In this document: positions 1-7,713 of the stretch, piece after piece | Numbering within the stretch: position 1 is the first letter of the stretch | Layout of the letters: the number at the start of each line of letters is the position of its first letter | The notes under the pieces: generated by a model | Seen by the model: only the letters and a program-made list of their open reading frames with translations | The model's database searches: none | What the model was told of the DNA's origin: nothing | Origin: Clostridia bacterium | GTDB taxonomy: Bacteria > Bacillota > Clostridia > TANB77 > UBA1234 | Length of the DNA: 64,000 nucleotides | Assembly (NCBI GenBank): GCA_900753975.1 | Contig: CAAEBC010000038.1 | Location: forward strand, 1 to 64,000 | Reading direction: 5' to 3' | Position numbers and translations under genes: made by a program

Positions 1-957
1 TGGGAAAGAGTTGAACTTGCATATAAAGCTTTAGCTTTAGGCGAAGGATTAACTGCTGAAAATGCCATTGATGCTATTGAAAGTGCGTATCAAAGAGAAG
101 AATTTGACGAGTTTGTAAAACCAACAGTTATTGTAAAAGACGGTAAGCCATTGGCTACAATTAAGCAAAACGATTCGATAATTTTCTTTAACTTTAGACC
201 AGATAGAGCAAGAGAAATAACAAGAGTTTTTGTTGATAAAAACTTTGATGGATTTGAAAAGAAATTCCAATACGTAAACTATGTTTGCATGACACAATAT
301 GATGAAACAATTCCAAATGTTGAGATTGCATTTAAGCCTACGAAAATAGAAAATACTTTTGGTGAGTATATTAGTAAACTTGGATATAGTCAATTAAGAA
401 TCGCCGAGACTGAAAAGTATGCACACGTAACGTTTTTCTTTAATGGTGGTAACGAAGTTGAATATGATAAAGAAGACAGAATATTAGTAAATTCACCTAA
501 AGTTGCAACTTATGATTTAAAGCCAGAAATGAGTGCTTACGAAGTTACAGACAAAGTTGTAGATGTAATCCGAAAATCTATGTATGATGTAATTATACTA
601 AATTTTGCAAACTGTGATATGGTAGGACATACAGGAGTTTTAGATGCAGCTGTTAAGGCTGTTGAAACTGTAGATGAATGTATTGGTAGAATTGTTGAAG
701 AAGTAAGACGAGTAGATGGTGTGATTTTAATAACAGCTGACCATGGAAATGCAGAACAAATGATAGATTACACAACTGGTGATCCTCACACAGCACACAC
801 AACAAATCCAGTTCCACTTATAATTGCTGGACTTGGAGATGATGTTAATTTACGTGATGGTGGAAGACTTGCAGATTTAGCACCAACAATGTTAGATATA
901 ATGGGCGAAGCAAAACCGGTTGAAATGACAGGCGAATCGCTAATAATAAAAGAATAG
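1..957 (+). CDS. gpmI: 2,3-bisphosphoglycerate-independent phosphoglycerate mutase, C-terminal part (start lies before the window)
   Basis: Interconverts 3- and 2-phosphoglycerate in glycolysis using two metal ions and a phosphoserine intermediate. The frame is open from base 1 and codes for 318 residues, about the last 60% of a roughly 510-residue enzyme; the N-terminal metal/Ser nucleophile part is outside the window. Visible signatures are NFRPDRARE (phosphate-binding arginines), NCDMVGHTG (metal-binding Asp and His), TADHGNAEQM (Asp-His metal pair) and HTAHTTNPVP (last metal-binding His). The 151 ATG is internal, because homologous sequence continues upstream of it. A terminator follows directly. 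Enolase, the next glycolytic enzyme, lies 5 kb downstream rather than in the same operon. Confidence 0.96.
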   Translation, partial: WERVELAYKALALGEGLTAENAIDAIESAYQREEFDEFVKPTVIVKDGKPLATIKQNDSIIFFNFRPDRAREITRVFVDKNFDGFEKKFQYVNYVCMTQYDETIPNVEIAFKPTKIENTFGEYISKLGYSQLRIAETEKYAHVTFFFNGGNEVEYDKEDRILVNSPKVATYDLKPEMSAYEVTDKVVDVIRKSMYDVIILNFANCDMVGHTGVLDAAVKAVETVDECIGRIVEEVRRVDGVILITADHGNAEQMIDYTTGDPHTAHTTNPVPLIIAGLGDDVNLRDGGRLADLAPTMLDIMGEAKPVEMTGESLIIKE

Positions 958-964
958 GAAATGT

Positions 965-999
965 AAGTCTAGAATTCTTTTATGGGTTCTAGGCTTTTT
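965..999 (+). terminator. Intrinsic terminator after gpmI
   Basis: A 10-bp stem (965-974 with 987-996, one G-U pair) runs into a short T tract, 8 bases after the gpmI stop codon. Confidence 0.8.
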
Positions 1000-1021
1000 A
1001 TTAGAGAAAATTATGCACAAT

Positions 1022-1050
1022 TTGACATATTTGTAAAAATACTGTAAAAT
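1022..1050 (+). promoter_or_regulatory. Sigma-A promoter of the LRR lipoprotein gene
   Basis: TTGACA (1022-1027), 17-bp spacer, TAAAAT (1045-1050). Start codon is about 60 bases downstream. Confidence 0.75.
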
Positions 1051-1112
1051 ATTGGTATATGAAAATATTTTGAAAGTACGGAAGATGTGGTTAAATAAAG
1101 GGGTTGAAGCTT

Positions 1113-3062
1113 ATGAGGAAAGTATTAATAGCTTTGTTGTGTGTGATGTGTGTGTGCATAATAGTGGGGTGCCAGAAAAAAGAAGTAATAAATTCGGAGA
1201 ATATTTCTGGTGAGTCAGATGAAAAAGTAAGTGGCGAAAGCGATTTGAAGGATGCTTCTGGTATTTTAAGTGGAGATGAAACTAATATTGATAATAACGA
1301 AAAAAATGTACTCAAAGATAATGAACATATTTTTCCTAATGATGTAACAAAAGAAAATGTGGTTAGTTATGAAGAATTGATGGATAAATGGGACAGAAAA
1401 GCAATTATTGAAATTAATTTTATAGATATTAATATGCAAGAATTTGATAAAGAGTATGATCAAAAAGCATATGTGTCATTTAATAATAAAGATACTGTGA
1501 TTGCTTATTTAGCAAATATAAGTGGAAAAAACATTATTTATTTTGTATCGGATGGATCAATTAAACTGTTAAGTGGCAATAGTATGTTTAAAAACTTTGA
1601 AAATTGTGAACAGATTAATGGAATTGAATTGTTAGATACATCAGATGTAATTGACATGGCTGGTATGTTTTATAATTGTAGAAAACTAAAAAGTTTGAAT
1701 TTAAGTAGTTTTGATACAAGAAATGTAATTCAAATGGGGTCTATGTTTTTTTTGTGTAATGATTTAATGAATATAAATTTAAATAGTTTTGATACAAGTA
1801 ATGTAAAATATACTGAATATATGTTTGGGTCTTGTAGCAGTTTGACAAATTTAGATGTAAGCAGGTTTAATACAAGTAATGTTGTTAATATGAATGGTAT
1901 GTTTGATTGGTGCAAAAGGTTAACCAATCTAGATGTAAGAAACTTTGATACAAGTAATGTTACGAATATGTGGTATATGTTTAACGGTTGTAGCAATTTA
2001 ACAAATTTAGATGTAAGTGGATTTAATACAAGTAATGTTGTTAATATGAATGATATGTTTGCTTCGTGTAGCAGTTTAACAAACTTAGATGTAAGGAACT
2101 TCGATACAAGCAAAGTAATATCTATGAATGGTATGTTTGATTCATGTAGTAGTTTAATAAATTTGAACGTAAGTAATTTTAATACAAGTAGAGTGGAACA
2201 TATGGGATATATGTTTAAAAATTGTAGCAGTTTAACAAATCTAGATGTAAGAAATTTTGATACAAGCCATGTAAGAGGTATGAATAATATGTTTGCTTCA
2301 TGTAGTAGTTTAACATATTTAGATTTAAGCAATTTTGATACAAGTAAAGTAACAGATATGAGTGAAATGTTTTTGGAGTGCCGAAATTTAAAAGACTTAG
2401 ATTTAAGTAATTTTAATACAACTAATGTAACAAAAATAAATGATATGTTTAAGGAGTGTACTAATTTAGAAGTATTGCAATATTACTATTTAAGTGAAGA
2501 AATAATTTCTTGGTATGATTTAAATTATTTGACTAGATATGAGTTAGAATTGGTGAAATATGAGATTTACGCAAGAAATGGTTGTGAAATAGATGATAAA
2601 GTTTTAGCACAATATTTTATGAGCAAAGATTGGTATAAGCCTATATCGGGTAAGAAAGTAGCTATTTCAGAATTAAATGAAATAGAGCAAGCAAATGTAG
2701 AACTAATAGACGAAAAAATAGTAATGAAAAAAGATTTTAATCGAGATATAAAGTTAAATAGAACTCCTATATTTGATATGCCAGATTATTTTGAGATAAG
2801 GCTTGATGGCATTGATATTGGAATAAAGATTGGAAAGAGAATATTTACTCTAACTAATTTAAAGAATGGCAATTCAGTTGAAAAAAATACCGATAATGTT
2901 TGGTATTTAGATACATTTGAGGATAAATATTTAATGCTTGTTGGTGGACCTACTTCTGAATCTTCAGATATTGAAATATTAGATACCAATTTAATCTCAA
3001 AAATAAGTGCTCCTATCTATGGTGATATGTATAAAGTAGTTAATGATAAAATTGAATTATAA
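1113..3062 (+). CDS. BspA-like leucine-rich-repeat (DUF285) lipoprotein with YARHG domain; reading frame ended by a probable premature TAA
   Basis: Predicted cell-surface lipoprotein. A signal peptide of about 19 residues ends in a lipobox (IVGC), with Cys20 as the lipid-bearing residue. A Ser-Gly-Glu-rich linker follows. Residues about 157-455 hold a dozen 23-24-residue DUF285/BspA repeats of the form SNVTNMxxMFxxCSSLTNLDVS. Residues about 466-510 match the YARHG domain (KYEIYARNG, then YFMSKDWYKP), known from extracellular proteins. The ATG at 1113 is chosen over the TTG at 1104 because AAAGGGG (1097-1103) is well spaced only for the ATG. The frame ends at TAA 3060-3062 but continues open in the same frame for 55 sense codons to TAG 3228-3230, just before a terminator. 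BspA repeats are linked to adhesion in other bacteria; the ligand here is unknown. Confidence 0.85.
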   Translation: MRKVLIALLCVMCVCIIVGCQKKEVINSENISGESDEKVSGESDLKDASGILSGDETNIDNNEKNVLKDNEHIFPNDVTKENVVSYEELMDKWDRKAIIEINFIDINMQEFDKEYDQKAYVSFNNKDTVIAYLANISGKNIIYFVSDGSIKLLSGNSMFKNFENCEQINGIELLDTSDVIDMAGMFYNCRKLKSLNLSSFDTRNVIQMGSMFFLCNDLMNINLNSFDTSNVKYTEYMFGSCSSLTNLDVSRFNTSNVVNMNGMFDWCKRLTNLDVRNFDTSNVTNMWYMFNGCSNLTNLDVSGFNTSNVVNMNDMFASCSSLTNLDVRNFDTSKVISMNGMFDSCSSLINLNVSNFNTSRVEHMGYMFKNCSSLTNLDVRNFDTSHVRGMNNMFASCSSLTYLDLSNFDTSKVTDMSEMFLECRNLKDLDLSNFNTTNVTKINDMFKECTNLEVLQYYYLSEEIISWYDLNYLTRYELELVKYEIYARNGCEIDDKVLAQYFMSKDWYKPISGKKVAISELNEIEQANVELIDEKIVMKKDFNRDIKLNRTPIFDMPDYFEIRLDGIDIGIKIGKRIFTLTNLKNGNSVEKNTDNVWYLDTFEDKYLMLVGGPTSESSDIEILDTNLISKISAPIYGDMYKVVNDKIEL

Positions 3063-3230
3063 CATTATCAATGGGTACTTCCAGAAGAAATATCTGAGGA
3101 TGATCCACATTATCCTCTTACTCCTATGTATAGAGTAGACTACGAAATTGTAAAAGATGGTAATGAGTTCAAATTAAATAAGATAAAAGAAGACAGAAAT
3201 GACATAAAATATAGTGCTGGTACATATTAG
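3063..3230 (+). pseudogene. In-frame 3' continuation of the LRR lipoprotein gene beyond TAA 3060
   Basis: Directly after the TAA, the same frame encodes 55 residues of normal composition (begins HYQWVLPEEI, ends DIKYSAGTY) before TAG 3228-3230. It lacks its own ribosome binding site. The terminator sits 27 bases past the second stop but almost 200 bases past the first. This fits a nonsense mutation (for example a Tyr codon changed to TAA) or an assembly error. Readthrough cannot be excluded, but no known readthrough context is seen. Confidence 0.65.
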
Positions 3231-3256
3231 AAATATTTATACATTGTTGTATACAT

Positions 3257-3296
3257 GAGTGGGAATATAATTAAATTTATTCTCACTCTTTTTTTA
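3257..3296 (+). terminator. Intrinsic terminator
   Basis: Stem 3257-3267 with 3278-3288 (one G-U pair), followed by a run of eight T. Confidence 0.85.
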
Positions 3297-3301
3297 TTTC
3301 T

Positions 3302-3341
3302 CGAAAATTCCATTGATAAATTTTCGTATTTCCTATATAAT
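3302..3341 (+). promoter_or_regulatory. Sigma-A promoter with an overlapping inverted repeat, upstream of the Fe-S scaffold operon
   Basis: TTGATA (3313-3318), 17-bp spacer, TATAAT (3336-3341). The inverted repeat CGAAAATT-N9-AATTTTCG (3302-3309 and 3319-3326) encloses the -35 element, the position expected of a repressor operator. The regulator is unknown. Confidence 0.65.
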
Positions 3342-3422
3342 TCTATATGCGAAACGAATTTTGTTGAAATTTGGAAAATTGTCGTTTTCTAAGGAGACAA
3401 ATTTGAAGAAGGAGGAAGTAAA

Positions 3423-4115
3423 ATGATATATTCAAAAGAAGTAGAAGAGATGTGTCCAGTAACGAAAGGCGTTAATCATGGACCAGCACCAATTCCAGAA
3501 GAGGGAAAATGGGTTAAAGCTAAAGAAATTAAAGATATTTCTGGTTTGACTCATGGTGTGGGCTGGTGTGCTCCACAACAAGGTGCTTGTAAACTAACTT
3601 TAAATGTTAAAGATGGAATTATTCAAGAAGCTCTTATTGAGACTATTGGTTGTAGTGGTATGACTCATTCAGCAGCTATGGCAGCTGAGATTTTAACAGG
3701 TAAGACTATTTTAGAGGCTTTAAATACAGACCTTGTTTGTGATGCAATAAATACTGCAATGAGAGAATTATTCTTACAAATTGTTTATGGTAGAACTCAA
3801 ACAGCTTTCTCAGAGGGTGGATTACCTATAGGTGCAGGACTTGAAGATTTAGGTAAAGGTTTAAGAAGCCAAGTTGGTACTATGTATTCAACTTTAGACA
3901 AAGGTCCTAGATACTTGGAACTAGCTGAGGGATATGTCACAGAGATTGGTTTAGATGAAAATGGTGAAATTATAGGATATAAATTTGTACATGTTGGCAA
4001 AATGATGGACTTCATTAAAAAAGGTGTTGATCCTAAAGAAGCTATCGAAAAGGCTAGTGGTAAATATGGAAGAATTGACGAGGCTGTTAAGAGAATAGAT
4101 CCTCGTAAAGAATAA
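3423..4115 (+). CDS. Iron-sulfur cluster assembly scaffold-like protein (NifU N-terminal-like)
   Basis: A 230-residue cytoplasmic protein of the scaffold-like family that Clostridia carry next to the GGGtGRT protein. Conserved cysteines lie in GWCAPQQGACK and TIGCSGMTHS (about residues 55-80), with another in DLVCDAI. They resemble the cluster-binding cysteines of NifU/IscU-type scaffolds, although the rest of the protein differs from IscU. A strong AGGAGG site precedes ATG 3423. The stop lies 27 bases before the next gene, so the two form an operon from the promoter at 3313-3341. No cysteine desulfurase is adjacent, so the role in cluster assembly rests on family membership only. Confidence 0.8.
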   Translation: MIYSKEVEEMCPVTKGVNHGPAPIPEEGKWVKAKEIKDISGLTHGVGWCAPQQGACKLTLNVKDGIIQEALIETIGCSGMTHSAAMAAEILTGKTILEALNTDLVCDAINTAMRELFLQIVYGRTQTAFSEGGLPIGAGLEDLGKGLRSQVGTMYSTLDKGPRYLELAEGYVTEIGLDENGEIIGYKFVHVGKMMDFIKKGVDPKEAIEKASGKYGRIDEAVKRIDPRKE

Positions 4116-4142
4116 TATGAGAAAGTAGGAAGGTGAAAAAAT

Positions 4143-5141
4143 ATGAGTTTGTTTGAAGGCTATGAAAGAAGAATTGATCAAATCAATGAAGTTCTAGAAA
4201 AATATGGTATTGAGTCTTTAGAAGAGGCTAAAAAAATGTGTGAAGATAAAGGCATAAATGTTTTCGAAATCGTAAGAGGTATTCAACCAATTTGTTTTGA
4301 AAATGCATGCTGGGCATACACTTTAGGTGCTGCAATAGCTATAAGAAAAGATATTAAACTTGCAAGCTATGCTGCACAAGCTATTGGTGAAGGATTACAA
4401 GCTTTTTGTATTCCTGGAAGTGTTGCTGATGATAGAAAAGTTGGTCTTGGACATGGTAATTTGGCATCTATGCTTTTAAGAGAAGAAACAAAATGCTTTG
4501 CATTTTTAGCAGGTCACGAATCTTTTGCTGCTGCTGAAGGTGCTATAGGTATTGCAAATTCTGCTAATAAAGTAAGAAAAGAGCCACTAAAAGTTATCTT
4601 AAATGGTTTAGGAAAAGATGCTGCTCAAATTATTTCAAGAGTAAATGGTTTTACTTATGTTCAAACTAAGTTTGATTATTTTACAGGTAAATTAGAAGTT
4701 GTTAAAGAAGTTGCTTATTCAAAAGGAGAAAGAGCAAAGGTTAGATGTTATGGTGCGGACGACGTTAGAGAAGGTGTTGCAATAATGCATTATGAAGATG
4801 TTGACGTTTCTATAACAGGTAACTCAACTAACCCAACAAGATTCCAACACCCTGTTGCTGGAACATATAAGAAAGAATGTTTAGACAAGATGAAACGTTA
4901 TTTTTCAGTTGCTTCTGGTGGTGGAACAGGTAGAACTCTTCACCCAGATAATATGGCAGCTGGTCCTGCTTCTTATGGTATGACTGATACTATGGGAAGA
5001 ATGCACTCTGATGCTCAATTTGCTGGTTCTTCATCGGTTCCTGCACACGTTGAGATGATGGGATTGATTGGTATGGGTAATAACCCTATGGTTGGCGCCA
5101 CAGTGGCTGTAGCAGTGGCTGTCGAAGAGGCTATGAAATAG
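4143..5141 (+). CDS. GGGtGRT family protein
   Basis: A 332-residue protein of the family named after its signature, present here as SGGGTGRTLHPDNMAAGP around residue 258. The family is widespread in anaerobic Firmicutes, almost always directly downstream of the scaffold-like protein, as here (27-base gap, own AGGAAGG site). No biochemical function is established to my knowledge. Other visible features are a Gly/Ala-rich stretch (AGHESFAAAEGAIGIANSANK) and a C-terminal Gly/Met/Ala/Val segment without clear membrane segments. The constant pairing suggests a joint role in Fe-S or redox metabolism; that is inference. No terminator separates it from the next promoter at 5145. Confidence 0.85.
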   Translation: MSLFEGYERRIDQINEVLEKYGIESLEEAKKMCEDKGINVFEIVRGIQPICFENACWAYTLGAAIAIRKDIKLASYAAQAIGEGLQAFCIPGSVADDRKVGLGHGNLASMLLREETKCFAFLAGHESFAAAEGAIGIANSANKVRKEPLKVILNGLGKDAAQIISRVNGFTYVQTKFDYFTGKLEVVKEVAYSKGERAKVRCYGADDVREGVAIMHYEDVDVSITGNSTNPTRFQHPVAGTYKKECLDKMKRYFSVASGGGTGRTLHPDNMAAGPASYGMTDTMGRMHSDAQFAGSSSVPAHVEMMGLIGMGNNPMVGATVAVAVAVEEAMK

Positions 5142-5144
5142 ATG

Positions 5145-5173
5145 TTGACATTTTATGTAAAGTGTGGTACTAT
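5145..5173 (+). promoter_or_regulatory. Sigma-A promoter of the first orphan paralogue
   Basis: TTGACA (5145-5150), 17-bp spacer, TACTAT (5168-5173). The spacer resembles that of the promoter at 5776-5804: both contain TTATGTAAA and end in GTGG. Confidence 0.8.
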
Positions 5174-5217
5174 TAGTTGTGTTGAATTCTGAAAATTTTT
5201 GATTGGAGGGCATTAAT

Positions 5218-5625
5218 ATGTACTACGATAATACGTCTGCATGGGCACCTACTTCGCGTCGTGGAATTACAGAAGCTACGATAACTGAGCAGTATTTGGC
5301 AAAACATCCAGAAATTCAGCAAATGATTAAGGGCTGTCAAGAAGAGATGGAGAGGTTGCTGGCAAACTATGATCGTGTGCTGGGAATCGAAGAAAGGTTG
5401 AAGGCTAAGACGCTAAATACCTTTATAAGGGAACCTATGGATTATAGGCGGAGCTTTATGGTTAATGTGGTTTTTTCGTCTTATCATGTGTGGGACGAAA
5501 GCCACAAAAAGTATCCCGAAATGCTAAAGCTAATTGCAGAATACAATCCGGAATATTTGCGTCAGGCGATAGCTGACCATGACCGGAAACTTAAGGTTTG
5601 TAAAGTAGAGGTGTATCATATTTGA
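5218..5625 (+). CDS. Orphan protein, paralogue of the gene at 5851
   Basis: A 135-residue soluble protein I do not recognise. ATG 5218 is chosen because TTGGAGGG lies just upstream; the TTG at 5203 would overlap that site. It aligns end to end with the product of 5851-6264, sharing TEQYLAKHP/TETYLAHHP, LNTFIREP, SFMVN, the HxKYP motif and a C-terminal DH-KL--CKV pattern. Mostly helical, no signal peptide or membrane segment. Arginine codons are CGN or AGG with no AGA, unlike the neighbouring genes, which suggests transfer. It is a single-gene unit with its own promoter and terminator. Confidence 0.8.
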   Translation: MYYDNTSAWAPTSRRGITEATITEQYLAKHPEIQQMIKGCQEEMERLLANYDRVLGIEERLKAKTLNTFIREPMDYRRSFMVNVVFSSYHVWDESHKKYPEMLKLIAEYNPEYLRQAIADHDRKLKVCKVEVYHI

Positions 5626-5668
5626 TGATGCTTGGTTTACATCTTATTAAAAAATAGTTTGTTTTTTG

Positions 5669-5701
5669 GGCTGTTAACAATGTTGTTAGCAGTCTTTTTT
5701 T
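5669..5701 (+). terminator. Intrinsic terminator
   Basis: 12-bp stem (5669-5680 with 5683-5694, two G-U pairs, very small loop) followed by a T run. Confidence 0.8.
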
Positions 5702-5775
5702 ATAGTGTTTATTCATAAAATATTGTGAAATTAGAAAATAATAGAATATATTTGCAATGAATTTTCTTATAGCCA

Positions 5776-5804
5776 TTGATTAATTATGTAAATCGTGGTA
5801 TCAT
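5776..5804 (+). promoter_or_regulatory. Sigma-A promoter of the second orphan paralogue
   Basis: TTGATT (5776-5781), 17-bp spacer, TATCAT (5799-5804). Confidence 0.75.
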
Positions 5805-5850
5805 ATTATTGTTGGTAAATACTTGCTAGAAGAATAAGGAGGAACTTAGA

Positions 5851-6264
5851 GTGATTAGAGATTACACTAGTGCATTTTGCCTGCCGAGCGCCCAGAAGGC
5901 GATGATTGAAGCTTCGATGACTGAAACCTATTTGGCTCATCATCCGAATGTTCGACAGTCAATTTGCGAAACGCAACGGCTCATGGACGATTTGGTAAAA
6001 ACGTATCAGGAAGTTCTTGGTACAGAAGGGAGCATTAAGGCGAAATGCCTTAACACATTCATCCGTGAACCACAGGAATACAAGAGTTCCTTTATGGTCA
6101 ACGCATTAATGATGTGTTATCGGGTATTCGACAAGACTCATGCGAAGTATCCCAGGCTGCTGGAACTTGTTAGTGAAAACGATCCAGATTGGCTGAAAGC
6201 AATTAAAGCCGACCATGAGGCGAAACTTGCAAGATGCAAAGTTCCAATCGTAGAGATTAATTAA
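5851..6264 (+). CDS. Orphan protein, paralogue of the gene at 5218
   Basis: A 137-residue protein of unknown function starting at GTG 5851, eight bases after a perfect AAGGAGG. It keeps the conserved positions of its neighbour: YLAHHP, KAKCLNTFIREP, SFMVN, HAKYPRLLEL and DHEAKLARCKV. The N-terminus has Cys in SAFCLPS, which the paralogue lacks. Codon choice (CTG, CCG, GCG, CGN) is much richer in G and C than in the flanking genes. No membrane segment, signal or catalytic motif is apparent. Own promoter and terminator, so expression is independent. Tandem duplication of an acquired gene is the simplest explanation. Confidence 0.8.
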   Translation: MIRDYTSAFCLPSAQKAMIEASMTETYLAHHPNVRQSICETQRLMDDLVKTYQEVLGTEGSIKAKCLNTFIREPQEYKSSFMVNALMMCYRVFDKTHAKYPRLLELVSENDPDWLKAIKADHEAKLARCKVPIVEIN

Positions 6265-6273
6265 TTTCAACTT

Positions 6274-6312
6274 AAAAAGTGCTGTTAGACTTGTTTCTGA
6301 CAGCACTTTTTT
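6274..6312 (+). terminator. Intrinsic terminator
   Basis: Long stem 6274-6289 with 6296-6312 (AGTGCTGTTAGA / TCTGACAGCACT) and T run. Confidence 0.9.
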
Positions 6313-6325
6313 CGTATTATTTGTT

Positions 6326-6341
6326 AATTTGTGGATATAAT
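6326..6341 (+). promoter_or_regulatory. Possible extended -10 promoter of eno
   Basis: TATAAT at 6336-6341 is preceded by TGTGGA; no convincing -35 element. It would give an unusually short leader of about 13 bases. The same 16 bases recur upstream of clpP (33888-33903). Confidence 0.4.
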
Positions 6342-6360
6342 ATCGTTTGAGGTGAAATAT

Positions 6361-7620
6361 ATGATTAGACGAATTGAAATAGAAAGTGTTTTGGCTAGAG
6401 AAGTTCTAGATTCAAGAGGAAATCCAACTGTTGAGGTGGAAGTTAAAACTGAGAAGAATGGTTTTGGGAGAGCGATTGTACCATCAGGTGCTTCTACTGG
6501 AAGTAGTGAAGCTGTGGAGCTTAGAGATAAGGATAAAAAGAGATATGATGGCAAAGGTGTTCTAGAAGCAGTTAACAATGTGAATAGGTTAATTAGTAAA
6601 GAACTAATTGGCATGAATGTTTTAGAACAAACGAAAATCGATAATTATCTAAATTATATGGATGGCACGAAAAATAAGTCGAGCTTGGGAGCAAACAGCA
6701 TTTTAGGGGTATCTATGGCTGTCTCGAGAGCTGCTGCTGATAGTCTCAAGATTCCACTTTATATGTATTTAGGCGGTGTATCTGGAAGCCATTTGCCAAT
6801 ACCGATGATGAATATTTTAAATGGTGGAAAGCATTCGGACAATAATGTTAATATTCAAGAGTTTATGATTGTTCCAAAGGATATTGATTTATTTTCTGAA
6901 AGACTTAGGATGTGTGTTGAAGTTTATAAGGAATTGAAGAAGATTTTGCGAAAAGATGGGCTTTCAACAGGTGTTGGAGATGAGGGAGGATTTGCTCCAA
7001 ATTTGAAAAGTGATGAAGAAGCTATTAGTTATATTATGAAAGCTATAGAGAGTGTAGGCTATTTGGATAATTTCAATATTGCTTTAGATGTGGCTGCCAG
7101 CGAGATGTACAAAAATGGAAAATATGAGTTTTGGAAAACTGGCGAAGTTAAAGAAGTTGATGAAATGATTGATTATTATAGGGAACTTATTTCTAAGTAC
7201 CCAATAATTTCGATAGAAGACGGATTAGCTGAAGAAGATTGGAGTGGATGGAAAAAGCTTACGAATGAGCTTGGCGAAAAGATTTATTTAGTTGGTGACG
7301 ATTTGTTTACTACAAATACGGAAAGATTACTAAAAGGAATAAGAGAAGAGACTGCAAATAGTATTTTAATTAAGCCTAATCAAATTGGTACTGTTACAGA
7401 GACTATTGAAACTATAAAGATGGCAAAAGCGAATGGATATATGCCTATAATGTCGCATCGTTCGGGCGAAACAGAGGATACGTTTATATCTGATTTTGCT
7501 GTAGGACTTAATTTGAAATATATTAAAACAGGAGCACCTTGCAGAAGTGAACGTGTAGCGAAATATAATGAACTTTTGAGGATTGAAGAAAATCTTAGAA
7601 ATGTGTTTGAAGAGATGTAA
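6361..7620 (+). CDS. eno: Enolase (phosphopyruvate hydratase)
   Basis: Converts 2-phosphoglycerate to phosphoenolpyruvate in glycolysis. The 419-residue length fits bacterial enolases (about 430). Visible motifs: [16 protein letters not shown] at the N-terminus, the flexible loop [26 protein letters not shown], the magnesium ligands in [18 protein letters not shown] and VGDDLFTTN, the catalytic lysine in [10 protein letters not shown], and [15 protein letters not shown] 6361 is chosen over an upstream ATG at 6331 because GAGGTG (6350-6355) is well spaced for it and the protein then starts at the usual enolase N-terminus. Monocistronic here, not linked to the other lower-glycolysis genes. Confidence 0.97.
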   Translation: MIRRIEIESVLAREVLDSRGNPTVEVEVKTEKNGFGRAIVPSGASTGSSEAVELRDKDKKRYDGKGVLEAVNNVNRLISKELIGMNVLEQTKIDNYLNYMDGTKNKSSLGANSILGVSMAVSRAAADSLKIPLYMYLGGVSGSHLPIPMMNILNGGKHSDNNVNIQEFMIVPKDIDLFSERLRMCVEVYKELKKILRKDGLSTGVGDEGGFAPNLKSDEEAISYIMKAIESVGYLDNFNIALDVAASEMYKNGKYEFWKTGEVKEVDEMIDYYRELISKYPIISIEDGLAEEDWSGWKKLTNELGEKIYLVGDDLFTTNTERLLKGIREETANSILIKPNQIGTVTETIETIKMAKANGYMPIMSHRSGETEDTFISDFAVGLNLKYIKTGAPCRSERVAKYNELLRIEENLRNVFEEM

Positions 7621-7648
7621 CAAAACTTTTCATCTCTCAAGGATTAAC

Positions 7649-7677
7649 TTGCAAATTTTGTTAAAAAGCTGTAATAT
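7649..7677 (+). promoter_or_regulatory. Sigma-A promoter of the first acyl-adenylate ligase gene
   Basis: TTGCAA (7649-7654), 17-bp spacer, TAATAT (7672-7677). Confidence 0.65.
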
Positions 7678-7713
7678 ATATGTATTGTATATGAAAGATG
7701 GAGGTTTTTGTAT

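Noticed and set aside
1730..2460. Regular short repeats that could suggest a tandem array or CRISPR, and a long antisense frame
   Set aside because: The period (about 70 bases) matches the DUF285 protein repeat and is explained by codons of the plus-strand gene; the minus-strand frame is its shadow.
3060..3062. Alternative genetic code in which TAA is sense
   Set aside because: TAA ends many intact genes here (for example eno, the GH18 gene and clpX), so it is a normal stop codon.
5145..6312. Prophage remnant or genomic island
   Set aside because: No integrase, structural or lysis gene, no attachment repeats and no adjacent tRNA; only isolated atypical genes.
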